Shown here: piece after piece, positions 1-6,080 of the stretch
How positions within the stretch are numbered: position 1 is the stretch's first letter
Layout: each line of letters begins with the position of its first letter
Assembly (NCBI GenBank): GCA_947454585.1
Contig: CANGML010000097.1
Location: forward strand, 1-6,643
DNA length: 6,643 nt
Direction of reading: 5' to 3'
From: Comamonadaceae bacterium
GTDB lineage: Bacteria > Pseudomonadota > Gammaproteobacteria > Burkholderiales > Burkholderiaceae_C
Notes under the pieces: generated by a model
Told to the model about the DNA's origin: nothing
The model's database searches: none
Seen by the model: the letters and a program-made list of their open reading frames with translations, nothing else
Program-made: the position numbers and the translations under genes

Positions 1-1
1 C

Positions 2-475
2 GACGCCCGCGCCCGGGGCGACCGCACCCCAGTTTTGGTGTTGACCGCACGCAACCGCACGGATGAGCGTATTGCTGGTTTGGACGCCGGCGCTGACGAT
101 TATTTGGGGAAGCCATTTGATTTGGAAGAAGTGGAGGCGCGTCTGCGTGCACTGGTCCGTCGCTCGCAGGGCGTTGACGACGAAGTTCAGGTGGGCCGCC
201 TGCGGCTTCATCGACAGCATCGCCGCGTGTTTCTTGACGGCGCCGACTTGGCCTTGCCTGCACGCGAGTTCGAGGTTCTGTGTGAACTCATGACGCCGCC
301 AGGCCGTGCCGTCAGCAAGCGTGTGTTGTCCGAGAAGCTGTCTGACTTTGACGCGTCTTTGGGCGACAACGCCCTAGAGGCCTTTATCTCGCGTTTGCGT
401 AAAAAGCTGGTGGACAGCGACGCCAGTATTCGCACCTTGCGTGGCATTGGCTATGTGTTGGAGGAGTGCGCATGA
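2..475 (+). CDS. OmpR/PhoB-family response regulator, 3' part (5' end outside window)
   Basis: DNA-binding half of a two-component system; the start and the phospho-acceptor Asp lie upstream of the window. The frame is open from base 2 and the 157 visible residues begin in the receiver domain. TPVLVLTAR (visible residues 9-17) carries the conserved beta-4 Thr, and GADDYLGKPF (30-39) carries the invariant Lys-Pro of beta-5. After a short linker comes a winged-helix effector domain (about residues 50-155) with the family pattern LPAREFEVL, a recognition-helix region ending in ISRLRKKL, and the terminal wing TLRGIGYVLEE. By family knowledge it binds promoter direct repeats as a phosphorylated dimer in the cytoplasm. 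The stop overlaps the kinase start (ATGA, 472-475), so the two are co-translated partners. It resembles the QseB/TctD/PmrA type; the regulon cannot be read from this sequence. TTG at 35 is an internal codon, not the start, because receiver sequence continues upstream of it. Confidence 0.93.
   Translation, partial: DARARGDRTPVLVLTARNRTDERIAGLDAGADDYLGKPFDLEEVEARLRALVRRSQGVDDEVQVGRLRLHRQHRRVFLDGADLALPAREFEVLCELMTPPGRAVSKRVLSEKLSDFDASLGDNALEAFISRLRKKLVDSDASIRTLRGIGYVLEECA
460..466 (+). promoter_or_regulatory. Ribosome binding site of the sensor kinase gene
   Basis: GGAGGAG is a near-perfect Shine-Dalgarno sequence with a 5-base gap to ATG at 472. It lies inside the last codons of the response regulator. 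It decides between two in-frame starts: GTG at 466 overlaps this purine run and cannot be served by it, so ATG at 472 is the preferred start. Confidence 0.75.
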
Positions 476-1866
476 CGAGCTTGACCCAAAAGCCTTCGTT
501 GCGTAACCGGCTGCTGCGCCATGTCTTGGTGCCATTGGCTGCGACATGGTTGTTGGGTTCTGCATTGGTCGTGGGCATCGCCACCTACTTTGCCCAACAG
601 GCCTACGACCGCGCTTTGCTGGATGACGCGTACTTGGTTGCCAGCCATGTGCGCAAAGCCGTCGACGGCACAGGCAGCTTTGATTTGAGCCTTTCCGCAC
701 AAGAGATCAGTACGGTCTTGTTTGACCAAAGCGAGTCGCTATTTTTCGCCGTCTTGAGCCCAAATGGGGCGTTGCTTGCCGGCCACGCTGGTTTGCGGCC
801 AGCCGAATTGGATGCGAACTTAAAGCCTCGTTTTGCCGCGGTTGAATACCAAGGCCATGTGTTGCGCAGTGTCACCATCCACCGCCCGCAGCCCGAGGAT
901 TTTTATGTGGTCATGGCACAGACCACCACCAGCCGTGACCATTTGCTGCAACGCTTGTTGACCTTTTCTATCGTGCCCCAGTTGTTGTTATTGCTCCTGT
1001 TGGCGGCGTGGTTGCAACGCGCCATCGAAGATGACTTGGTGCCCTTGGCGCAGTTGGAGAAAGCGGTGGGGCGGCGTGACGCCAGTGATTTAACGCCGGT
1101 GCCTGTATCGGCGACCACCCGCGACGTACAGCGCTTAGGACAAGCGGTGAATGCGCTGTTAGGACGTATTGCGGCCAGTGTGCAAGCGCAGCGCGAGTTC
1201 TCTGGCAACGTGGCGCATGAGCTGCGCACACCGTTGGCGGGTATTCGTGCGTTGACGGATTACGGCCTGCGCCACAACGATCCGCACGTGTGGCGAGAGC
1301 AACTCTTGGGGATTGCGCAAAGCCAAGCACGCGCGAGCCATTTGGTGGACCAATTGTTGGCCCTGGCCTTGGCCGATGAAGCGCATCAAATTCTGGAACA
1401 AAAGCCCGTGGCGTTGGATGTGTTGGTGAGCGAGGCGGTGCTGCGCTTTTTGCCACGCGCTGATGCGGCGGGGGTTGACTTGGGTGCCCGTGGTGTTGAT
1501 CAGCCGGTGTGGGTCTTTGCCAATAGCGCTTTGGTAGAAGGCATTTTGAATAACTTGATCGATAACGCGTTACGTTATGGGCGCGCCCTGGAGGGTGACC
1601 CGTACATCACCGTCTCCGTGGTCGATGCCCCGCAAGCGGTGGTGTTGTCTGTGATCGACAACGGCCCTGGCGTCACCCCAGAGCAGCTCAAGAAGCTTGC
1701 CCAGCGTTGGGTTCAGGGCTCGGCGGGCGAGGCGCTGAAAGAGGGGTCTGGACTCGGCCTAGCCATCGTCAGCGAGTACGTTCGGTTGTTGGGTGCCAAG
1801 GTCAGCATGCAAACCGAAAGCCCCCACGGCTTGCGCGTCAGTGTGACCTTGAACAAGCCCTTGTAA
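472..1866 (+). CDS. Membrane sensor histidine kinase, TctE/QseC-like
   Basis: Inner-membrane sensor that autophosphorylates on His and passes the phosphate to the upstream-encoded regulator; 464 residues from ATG 472. TM1 is about residues 18-40 ([18 protein letters not shown] region). A periplasmic sensor domain of about 120 residues follows (about 42-160), then TM2 about 162-181 with a run of seven Leu. A linker (about 182-235) leads to the H-box VAHELRTPL, with phospho-acceptor His249 and adjacent Glu250. The ATPase domain has N-box [10 protein letters not shown] (Asn365), G1 DNGPGV (396-401) and G2 GSGLGLAIV (425-433). All catalytic boxes are intact, and the HE pair suggests phosphatase activity as well. 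The N-terminal layout matches the 2CSK_N/TctE group, often linked to tricarboxylate uptake, but the ligand is unknown and no transporter gene is visible. It overlaps the regulator gene by 4 bases. Confidence 0.93.
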   Translation: MTSLTQKPSLRNRLLRHVLVPLAATWLLGSALVVGIATYFAQQAYDRALLDDAYLVASHVRKAVDGTGSFDLSLSAQEISTVLFDQSESLFFAVLSPNGALLAGHAGLRPAELDANLKPRFAAVEYQGHVLRSVTIHRPQPEDFYVVMAQTTTSRDHLLQRLLTFSIVPQLLLLLLLAAWLQRAIEDDLVPLAQLEKAVGRRDASDLTPVPVSATTRDVQRLGQAVNALLGRIAASVQAQREFSGNVAHELRTPLAGIRALTDYGLRHNDPHVWREQLLGIAQSQARASHLVDQLLALALADEAHQILEQKPVALDVLVSEAVLRFLPRADAAGVDLGARGVDQPVWVFANSALVEGILNNLIDNALRYGRALEGDPYITVSVVDAPQAVVLSVIDNGPGVTPEQLKKLAQRWVQGSAGEALKEGSGLGLAIVSEYVRLLGAKVSMQTESPHGLRVSVTLNKPL

Positions 1867-1869
1867 AAT
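1843..1869 (+). promoter_or_regulatory. Candidate sigma-70 promoter for mnmG-rsmG
   Basis: The -10 candidate TAAAAT (1864-1869) matches TATAAT at 5 of 6 bases, and its first three bases are the TAA stop codon of the kinase gene. The best -35 candidate is GTGACC (1843-1848; 4 of 6), with a short 15-base spacer. Transcription would start near 1876, leaving a leader of about 50 bases before mnmG. The -10 is convincing, the -35 is weak. Confidence 0.42.
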
Positions 1870-1891
1870 CGCCCCCTGCTACGCGGGGGCG
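1870..1891 (+). repeat. GC-rich inverted repeat between kinase and mnmG genes
   Basis: CGCCCCC (1870-1876) pairs perfectly with GGGGGCG (1885-1891) across an 8-base loop (TGCTACGC). In RNA this gives a strong 7-bp stem directly after the kinase stop codon. It could slow or protect the 3' end of the two-component transcript. On the + strand it is followed by GCACACAG, with no T tract, so it is not a standard intrinsic terminator. On the opposite strand it is followed by ATTTTA, a poor T tract. It also overlaps the predicted start point of the mnmG promoter. Confidence 0.45.
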
Positions 1892-1925
1892 GCACACAGC
1901 CTCCGCATCCCCCAAAGGTTGGTTT

Positions 1926-3953
1926 ATGTTGTACCCCCAAGAGTTTGATGTCATCGTCGTCGGTGGTGGCCATGCCGGCACAGAGGCCGCGTTGGCCGCT
2001 GCGCGCATGGGTGCCAAAACGCTCTTGTTGTCGCACAACATCGAAACGCTCGGCCAGATGAGTTGCAACCCCTCCATTGGCGGCATTGGCAAAGGCCATT
2101 TGGTCAAAGAGGTCGATGCTTTGGGCGGCGCCATGGCGCTCGCCACGGATGAGGGCGGCATTCAGTTTCGCATCTTGAACAGCTCCAAAGGCCCCGCCGT
2201 GCGTGCGACCCGCGCCCAAGCGGACCGCATTTTGTACAAAGCAGCCATTCGCCGCATGTTAGAAAACCAGCCCAATCTGTGGCTGTTTCAACAAGCCGTC
2301 GACGACTTGATGGTGAAGGGTGAACGCGTGGTCGGCGCCTGCACCCAAGCGGGAATTCGCTTTCGTGGTCGGACCGTGGTGCTCACGGCAGGCACGTTTT
2401 TAGACGGCAAGATCCATGTCGGCCTGAACAACTATGCCGGTGGCCGTGCGGGCGATCCGCCTGCTGTCAGCCTGTCGGCACGACTCAAGGAGTTGAAGCT
2501 GCCGCAAGGCCGTTTGAAAACCGGCACGCCACCGCGCATCGATGGCCGCACCATCGACTTCAGCCAATGCATCGAGCAGCCTGGCGATGGCGTGGCAACA
2601 CAAACCGCGACAGGTGCGCCTTCCGCCGGGGTGTTGGGCGAGGTGCCGGTGTTCAGCTACATGGGCCGTGCGTCCATGCACCCGCAGCACATGCCGTGTT
2701 GGATCACCCACACCAACCAGCGCACGCACGACATCATTCGCTCTGGCTTTGACCGCAGCCCCATGTTTACCGGCAAGATCGAAGGCGTCGGGCCCCGTTA
2801 TTGCCCCAGCGTGGAAGACAAGATCAACCGCTTTGCCGACAAGGAAAGCCACCAAATTTTCTTAGAGCCCGAAGGCTTGACGACACACGAGTACTACCCC
2901 AACGGCATCAGCACCAGCCTGCCGTTTGACGTTCAGTACGACTTGGTGCGCTCGATGAAGGGCCTTGAGAACGCCCACATCATTCGCCCGGGCTACGCCA
3001 TCGAGTACGACTACTTTGACCCGCGTGAACTCAAGCGCAGCTTTGAGACGCGCGCTATTGGCGGCTTGTTTTTTGCTGGGCAAATCAATGGCACCACGGG
3101 TTACGAAGAGGCGGCCGCGCAAGGTTTGTTTGCCGGTATCAATGCCGCTTTGCAGTGCCGCAGCCTGGCCGGCGCAGCCAATGATTTCGGCGGCGCTTGG
3201 ACGCCAGGCCGCGATTTGGCCTACTTGGGCGTGTTGGTGGACGACCTCACGACCAAGGGCGTGACAGAGCCCTACCGCATGTTCACCAGCCGCGCCGAGT
3301 TCCGCTTGCAGCTGCGTGAGGACAATGCCGACATGCGCTTGACCGAACTGGGTCGCCACATGGGCTTGGTGGATGATGCCCGTTGGGAGGCGTTTAACCG
3401 CAAGCGCGACGCTGTTTCACGTGAAACAGAGCGCCTCAAATCCATCTGGATCAACCCACGCAACCTGCCCGCAGCCGAGGCTGAGCGCGTGCTGGGCAAG
3501 GGCATTGACCGGGAATACAACTTGGCCGATTTGTTGCGCCGCCCCGATGTGAGCTACCAGGGTTTGATGTCTTTGGACGGTGCCAAGTACCAAAACCAAG
3601 ACTTACTAGACGGGTTGGCGGGTGATGACGTTTCACGTGAAACAACCCGGGCCGTCATCGAGCAGATTGAGATTGCCGCCAAATACTCGGGCTACATTGA
3701 CCGCCAGCGTGATGAGGTAGAGCGTGCCGCCCATTATGAAAACCTCAAGTTGCCCGACGACTTGGATTACAACCAAGTCACGGCCTTGTCGTTTGAGGTG
3801 CGTCAGCGCCTGAGCCGTCAGCGCCCCGAAACTTTGGGGCAGGCCTCGCGCTTGTCGGGTGTCACGCCTGCCGCCATCTCGTTGTTGTTGATCCACCTGA
3901 AGCGCTCCCGCGTCAAAGGGTTTTCGGTTGACCGCGCCCCCGAGGCGGCTTAA
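1926..3953 (+). CDS. mnmG: tRNA uridine-5-carboxymethylaminomethyl modification enzyme MnmG (GidA)
   Basis: FAD-dependent partner of MnmE; the MnmEG complex installs the (carboxymethyl)aminomethyl group at C5 of wobble U34 in several tRNAs. ATG 1926 is chosen because AAAGG (1914-1918) sits 7 bases upstream and the protein then opens with the FAD-binding strand [16 protein letters not shown] (residues 7-22). Further landmarks are [15 protein letters not shown] (45-59), the signature [10 protein letters not shown] with catalytic Cys293, the second family signature from [12 protein letters not shown] to FAGINA (384-407), and the C-terminal helical domain with [11 protein letters not shown]. Its 675 residues exceed the usual 630 or so; about 20 extra residues (219-239, rich in Gly/Ala/Thr/Pro) precede PVFSYMG. 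The frame stays open upstream to 1707, but that part overlaps the kinase gene and lacks MnmG character. The gene contains two parS sites, translated as VSRET at 497-501 and 569-573. It overlaps rsmG by one base. Confidence 0.98.
   Translation: MLYPQEFDVIVVGGGHAGTEAALAAARMGAKTLLLSHNIETLGQMSCNPSIGGIGKGHLVKEVDALGGAMALATDEGGIQFRILNSSKGPAVRATRAQADRILYKAAIRRMLENQPNLWLFQQAVDDLMVKGERVVGACTQAGIRFRGRTVVLTAGTFLDGKIHVGLNNYAGGRAGDPPAVSLSARLKELKLPQGRLKTGTPPRIDGRTIDFSQCIEQPGDGVATQTATGAPSAGVLGEVPVFSYMGRASMHPQHMPCWITHTNQRTHDIIRSGFDRSPMFTGKIEGVGPRYCPSVEDKINRFADKESHQIFLEPEGLTTHEYYPNGISTSLPFDVQYDLVRSMKGLENAHIIRPGYAIEYDYFDPRELKRSFETRAIGGLFFAGQINGTTGYEEAAAQGLFAGINAALQCRSLAGAANDFGGAWTPGRDLAYLGVLVDDLTTKGVTEPYRMFTSRAEFRLQLREDNADMRLTELGRHMGLVDDARWEAFNRKRDAVSRETERLKSIWINPRNLPAAEAERVLGKGIDREYNLADLLRRPDVSYQGLMSLDGAKYQNQDLLDGLAGDDVSRETTRAVIEQIEIAAKYSGYIDRQRDEVERAAHYENLKLPDDLDYNQVTALSFEVRQRLSRQRPETLGQASRLSGVTPAAISLLLIHLKRSRVKGFSVDRAPEAA
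3413..3428. other. parS: parS centromere site 1 (perfect consensus), inside mnmG
   Basis: TGTTTCACGTGAAACA is identical to the canonical bacterial chromosomal parS 16-mer, and the dyad extends by one pair on each side (3412-3429). ParB-family CTP clamps load at such sites, spread, and recruit ParA and SMC to the origin region (established for Bacillus, Caulobacter and others). Here it lies 1.85 kb upstream of parA and encodes residues 496-501 of MnmG (A-VSRET). Confidence 0.95.
3629..3644. other. parS: parS centromere site 2 (15/16), inside mnmG
   Basis: CGTTTCACGTGAAACA differs from the consensus only at its first base; the inner 14-bp dyad (3630-3643) is perfect. Its centre is 216 bp from that of site 1. 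It encodes VSRET again (MnmG residues 569-573), in the same codon phase as site 1. A functional ParB loading site is expected because the core bases are unchanged. Confidence 0.93.
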
Positions 3954-4609
3954 TGCACCCCTTGCTTCCTGCGTTGCAACAGGGCCTCGATGGCCTTGCC
4001 TTGCCTTTGTCTGAGAGCCAGCAGCTGCAGTTGCTGGCCTACTTGGATTTGATGGGCAAGTGGACCAAGGTCTACAACTTGACGGCCGTGCGGGATGCGC
4101 AAGAAATGCTCACACACCATTTGTTGGATAGCTTGGCGGTCATTCGGCCCCTGCGCCGAGAGTTGGCTGCGTTACCTTTGTCGGCGGATCGTTCGGGCTA
4201 TGCGTTGTTGGATGTGGGCTCGGGTGCGGGCCTGCCCGGCGTTGTCATTGCCATCACTTGCCCCGATGTGCGGGTGACCTGCGTGGACACGGTGGCTAAA
4301 AAAGCCGCCTTCATCCAGCAAGTGGCAGCCGCCCTGAGGCTGCCCAACCTCCAAGGCCTGCATGCCCGGGTTGAAAGCTTGACCAAACCCTATGACGTGG
4401 TCAGCTCCCGAGCTTTTGCCTCCTTAGTCGATTTCACGTCGTGGTCTACATCTGCCCTGGCGCCCCACGGTGTTTGGATGGCGATGAAGGGCAAACATCC
4501 GGACCAAGAGCTGGCGGTGCTGCCCGAAAGTACCCACGTGTTTCACGTGGAACAACTTGATGTGCCTGGCTTAGATGCTGAGCGCTGCATCATCTGGATG
4601 CGCGGTTAA
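3953..4609 (+). CDS. rsmG: 16S rRNA (guanine-527-N7)-methyltransferase RsmG (GidB)
   Basis: S-adenosylmethionine-dependent enzyme that makes m7G527 in the 530 loop of 16S rRNA; loss gives low-level streptomycin resistance in studied bacteria. The 218 residues are close to the family norm (E. coli about 207). Visible landmarks are the N-terminal family block KVYNLTAVRD then HHLLDSLAV (39-63), the SAM-binding loop LLDVGSGAGLPGVV (85-98), the acidic end of strand 2 at VDTVAKKAAF (Asp112), the family motif VVSSRAFASL (149-158) and MKGKHPDQEL near the C-terminus. ATG 3953 shares its A with the mnmG stop (TAATG). GAGG at 3942-3945 is the likely ribosome site, so the gene is translationally coupled to mnmG. 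Codons 196-201 (VFHVEQ) contain a parS site. The enzyme looks intact. Confidence 0.97.
   Translation: MHPLLPALQQGLDGLALPLSESQQLQLLAYLDLMGKWTKVYNLTAVRDAQEMLTHHLLDSLAVIRPLRRELAALPLSADRSGYALLDVGSGAGLPGVVIAITCPDVRVTCVDTVAKKAAFIQQVAAALRLPNLQGLHARVESLTKPYDVVSSRAFASLVDFTSWSTSALAPHGVWMAMKGKHPDQELAVLPESTHVFHVEQLDVPGLDAERCIIWMRG
4539..4554. other. parS: parS centromere site 3 (15/16), inside rsmG
   Basis: TGTTTCACGTGGAACA differs from the consensus at one right-arm base (G for A at 4550), a substitution familiar among natural parS sites. It encodes VFHVEQ (196-201) of RsmG and lies about 0.73 kb upstream of parA. A second CACGTG (4535-4540) lies immediately to its left, so CCACGTG and CACGTGG also form an inverted repeat around TTT (4534-4550). 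Confidence 0.9.
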
Positions 4610-4625
4610 ACTTCTTTCAGTTTAA
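4606..4625 (+). repeat. AT-rich inverted repeat between rsmG and lysE-like gene
   Basis: TTAAACT (4606-4612) and AGTTTAA (4619-4625) are perfect complements around TCTTTC. The left arm includes the rsmG stop codon and the right arm ends 14 bases before the exporter start. The stem is too AT-rich for a standard terminator and has no T tract after it. It could be an operator for the exporter gene, or chance. TTTAAAT at 4621-4627 might also supply a weak -10 element. Confidence 0.35.
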
Positions 4626-4639
4626 ATCCTGGGTTTCCT

Positions 4640-5254
4640 ATGTTCGGTATTGCGGACTACGGCGCTTTTGTCGTGGCCATCATCGTTTTTCTCGCCATCC
4701 CTGGCCCCGGCAATTTGGCATTGCTCACGGCAACCGGGAAGGGCGGCTTGCGTTCGGGCATGGCCGCCACCTTGGGCGTGATCGCCGGTGACCAAGTGTT
4801 GCTCTGGTTGGCGGTGGCGGGTTTGTCAGCGGTGCTCATCAACTACCCCGGCTTGTATGCCAGCGTGAAATGGATGGGCGCCGCTTATTTGATTGGCTTG
4901 GGTTACTCCTTGTTCAATGCCAAGCCGGGCGATGCCCCTGTGTTGGAGATGAAGCCCGACCATTTTTTTCGTCAGGCCTTGTTCATCACGGTGCTCAACC
5001 CCAAGGCGATTGTTTTCTACATGGCCTTCTTCCCCTTGTTTGTCGACCCCGCGATACATCTGGGCGTGCTGACCTTTGCGGTGATGGCGGCCACCATTGC
5101 CGCGCTGACCTTGCTGTATGGGTCCGTGGTGGTGTTGCTGGTGCATTACTTGGCTGAGCGTGTGCGCGCCAATCCGATCGTGACCGTCGTGCTGAACAAA
5201 GTTGCCGGCGCGCTGCTGATTGGCTTTGGCCTGAAATTGGCTTTGTTTAAATAA
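4640..5254 (+). CDS. LysE/RhtB-family amino-acid (or related metabolite) exporter
   Basis: Small inner-membrane exporter of 204 residues, the normal length for this family, whose members export lysine, threonine, homoserine, leucine and similar compounds by proton exchange. The family N-terminal signature is clear: a first hydrophobic segment (about 7-24) ending in IPGPGNLAL, then TATGKGGLRSGMAATLGVIAGD (30-51). The middle motif LNPKAIVFYMAFFPLFVD (119-136) and a closing hydrophobic segment with LIGFGLKLAL are also typical. About six membrane segments: 7-24, 43-66, 73-93, 112-134, 143-168 and 182-203. ATG 4640 places the signature correctly but has only a weak ribosome site (GGG at 4631-4633). 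The gap to rsmG is 30 bases, to parA 26 bases. The substrate cannot be told from sequence, so no gene symbol is given. Confidence 0.92.
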   Translation: MFGIADYGAFVVAIIVFLAIPGPGNLALLTATGKGGLRSGMAATLGVIAGDQVLLWLAVAGLSAVLINYPGLYASVKWMGAAYLIGLGYSLFNAKPGDAPVLEMKPDHFFRQALFITVLNPKAIVFYMAFFPLFVDPAIHLGVLTFAVMAATIAALTLLYGSVVVLLVHYLAERVRANPIVTVVLNKVAGALLIGFGLKLALFK

Positions 5255-5257
5255 AAT
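5252..5257 (+). promoter_or_regulatory. Candidate -10 element of a promoter for parA-hydrolase-parB
   Basis: TAAAAT, 24 bases before the parA start codon, reuses the TAA stop of the exporter gene as its first three bases. The same arrangement occurs before mnmG. Possible -35 elements are CTGAAA (5231-5236, spacer 15) and TTGGCC (5226-5231, spacer 20); neither is ideally spaced, so only the -10 is proposed. Transcription would begin near 5264. Confidence 0.38.
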
Positions 5258-5264
5258 CTTCTGT

Positions 5265-5274
5265 CTTTCGAAAG
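5265..5274. repeat. Short palindrome in the parA leader
   Basis: CTTTCGAAAG is a perfect 10-bp palindrome starting 16 bases before the parA ATG, at the predicted transcription start. Its right half (GAAAG) is also the only purine run available as a ribosome site, 6 bases before ATG. It might be an operator or just the ribosome site in a symmetrical setting; 10 bp is short enough for chance. Confidence 0.3.
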
Positions 5275-5280
5275 CTCCGT

Positions 5281-6078
5281 ATGGCCAAAATTTTCTGTGT
5301 GGCAAACCAAAAAGGTGGCGTTGGCAAGACCACCACCACCGTCAACTTAGCCGCAGGTTTGGCATTTGTAGGCCAGCGGGTGTTGATGGTCGACTTAGAT
5401 CCACAAGGCAATGCCACCATGAGCTCGGGCGTGGACAAGCGCGAAATGGCGTTGTCGGTCTATGACGTCTTGCTAGAAGAAGCCTCGATCAGCGAAGCAC
5501 GCATTCGTAGCGATTGGGGGACCGACGGCGTGCGCGCCAAAATCCCCACCTATGACGTGTTGGGCGCGAACCGTGATTTGGCCGGCGCAGAAGTCGAGCT
5601 GGTGTCTTTGGAGCGCCGCGAGAACCGGCTCAAGCAAGCCTTGGCGGTTGTGGACGGTGAGTACGACTTTGTTCTTATCGATTGCCCGCCTTCTTTGTCC
5701 ATGCTCACCTTGAACGGCCTGTGCGCGGCACATGGTGTCATCGTGCCCATGCAGTGCGAGTATTTCGCTTTAGAAGGCTTAACCGACTTGGTCAACACCA
5801 TCAAGCAGGTGCATGCCAACCTCAACCGCGAACTCAAGATCATTGGTTTGTTGCGCGTCATGTTTGACCCGCGCATCACCTTGCAACAACAGGTGAGCGA
5901 ACAACTCAAAGAACACTTTGGCGAAAAAGTGTTCAGTGCGGTGATTCCGCGTAACGTGCGTTTGGCAGAGGCGCCGAGTTACGGTTTACCGGGCGTGGTA
6001 TTTGACCCCTCGGCCAAAGGCAGCCATGCCTTTGTTGATTTCGCGCAAGAGATGGTCGAACGTGTGAAGACGCTGTAA
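5281..6078 (+). CDS. parA: Chromosome-partitioning ATPase ParA (Soj-like)
   Basis: Deviant Walker ATPase that dimerises with ATP, binds nucleoid DNA without sequence preference and is released by ParB, driving origin segregation. The 265 residues start directly with the ATPase fold: NQKGGVGKTTTTVNLA (9-24) contains the signature Lys11 and P-loop Lys16, and VDLDPQGNAT (37-46) gives the Walker A' Asp40. Numbering is the same as B. subtilis Soj through this region. Walker B is FVLIDCPPSLS (130-140, Asp134), followed by EYFALEGL (157-164) and the family block VIPRNVRLAEAPS near the C-terminus. There is no N-terminal helix-turn-helix, so it is the chromosomal or small type, not the plasmid autorepressor type. 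It is about 10 residues longer than Soj because of a loop around 76-90 (RSDWGTDGVRAKIPTY). Two bases separate it from the hydrolase gene; three parS sites lie upstream. Confidence 0.97.
   Translation: MAKIFCVANQKGGVGKTTTTVNLAAGLAFVGQRVLMVDLDPQGNATMSSGVDKREMALSVYDVLLEEASISEARIRSDWGTDGVRAKIPTYDVLGANRDLAGAEVELVSLERRENRLKQALAVVDGEYDFVLIDCPPSLSMLTLNGLCAAHGVIVPMQCEYFALEGLTDLVNTIKQVHANLNRELKIIGLLRVMFDPRITLQQQVSEQLKEHFGEKVFSAVIPRNVRLAEAPSYGLPGVVFDPSAKGSHAFVDFAQEMVERVKTL
5911..5934 (+). repeat. Perfect 9-bp inverted repeat inside parA
   Basis: GAACACTTT (5911-5919) and AAAGTGTTC (5926-5934) are exact complements around GGCGAA. The segment encodes EHFGEKVF in a conserved part of ParA just before the IPRN block. 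In mRNA it would form a stem with a six-base loop. Such symmetry could follow from the codons alone (Glu-His-Phe against Lys-Val-Phe), so a role is unproven. Confidence 0.4.
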
Positions 6079-6080
6079 CG

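Noticed and set aside
466..471. GTG 466 as start of the sensor kinase
   Set aside because: GTG overlaps the GGAGGAG ribosome site, which is correctly spaced only for ATG 472.
1285..1290. CACGTG in the kinase gene
   Set aside because: Flanks (CCG and TGG) do not match the TTT/AAA arms of parS.
1870..1891. Rho-independent terminator after the kinase gene
   Set aside because: The stem is good but no T tract follows on the + strand; reported only as an inverted repeat.
1707..1925. N-terminal extension of mnmG by 73 codons (start at 1707)
   Set aside because: It overlaps the catalytic G2 box of the kinase gene in another frame, reads Arg/Ser-rich without MnmG similarity, and ATG 1926 has a good ribosome site directly before the FAD-binding strand.
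3272..3645. Minus-strand reading frames with SVSRET and MFHVKRH peptides
   Set aside because: They are the parS sites and mnmG read backwards; there is no ribosome site or family similarity.
4431..4446. Possible fourth parS (TTTCACGT at 4432-4439)
   Set aside because: Only the left half matches; the right half (CGTGGT) breaks the dyad.
4864..4870. CGTGAAA half-site in the exporter gene
   Set aside because: The left half has almost no match to parS, so it is a single chance half-site.
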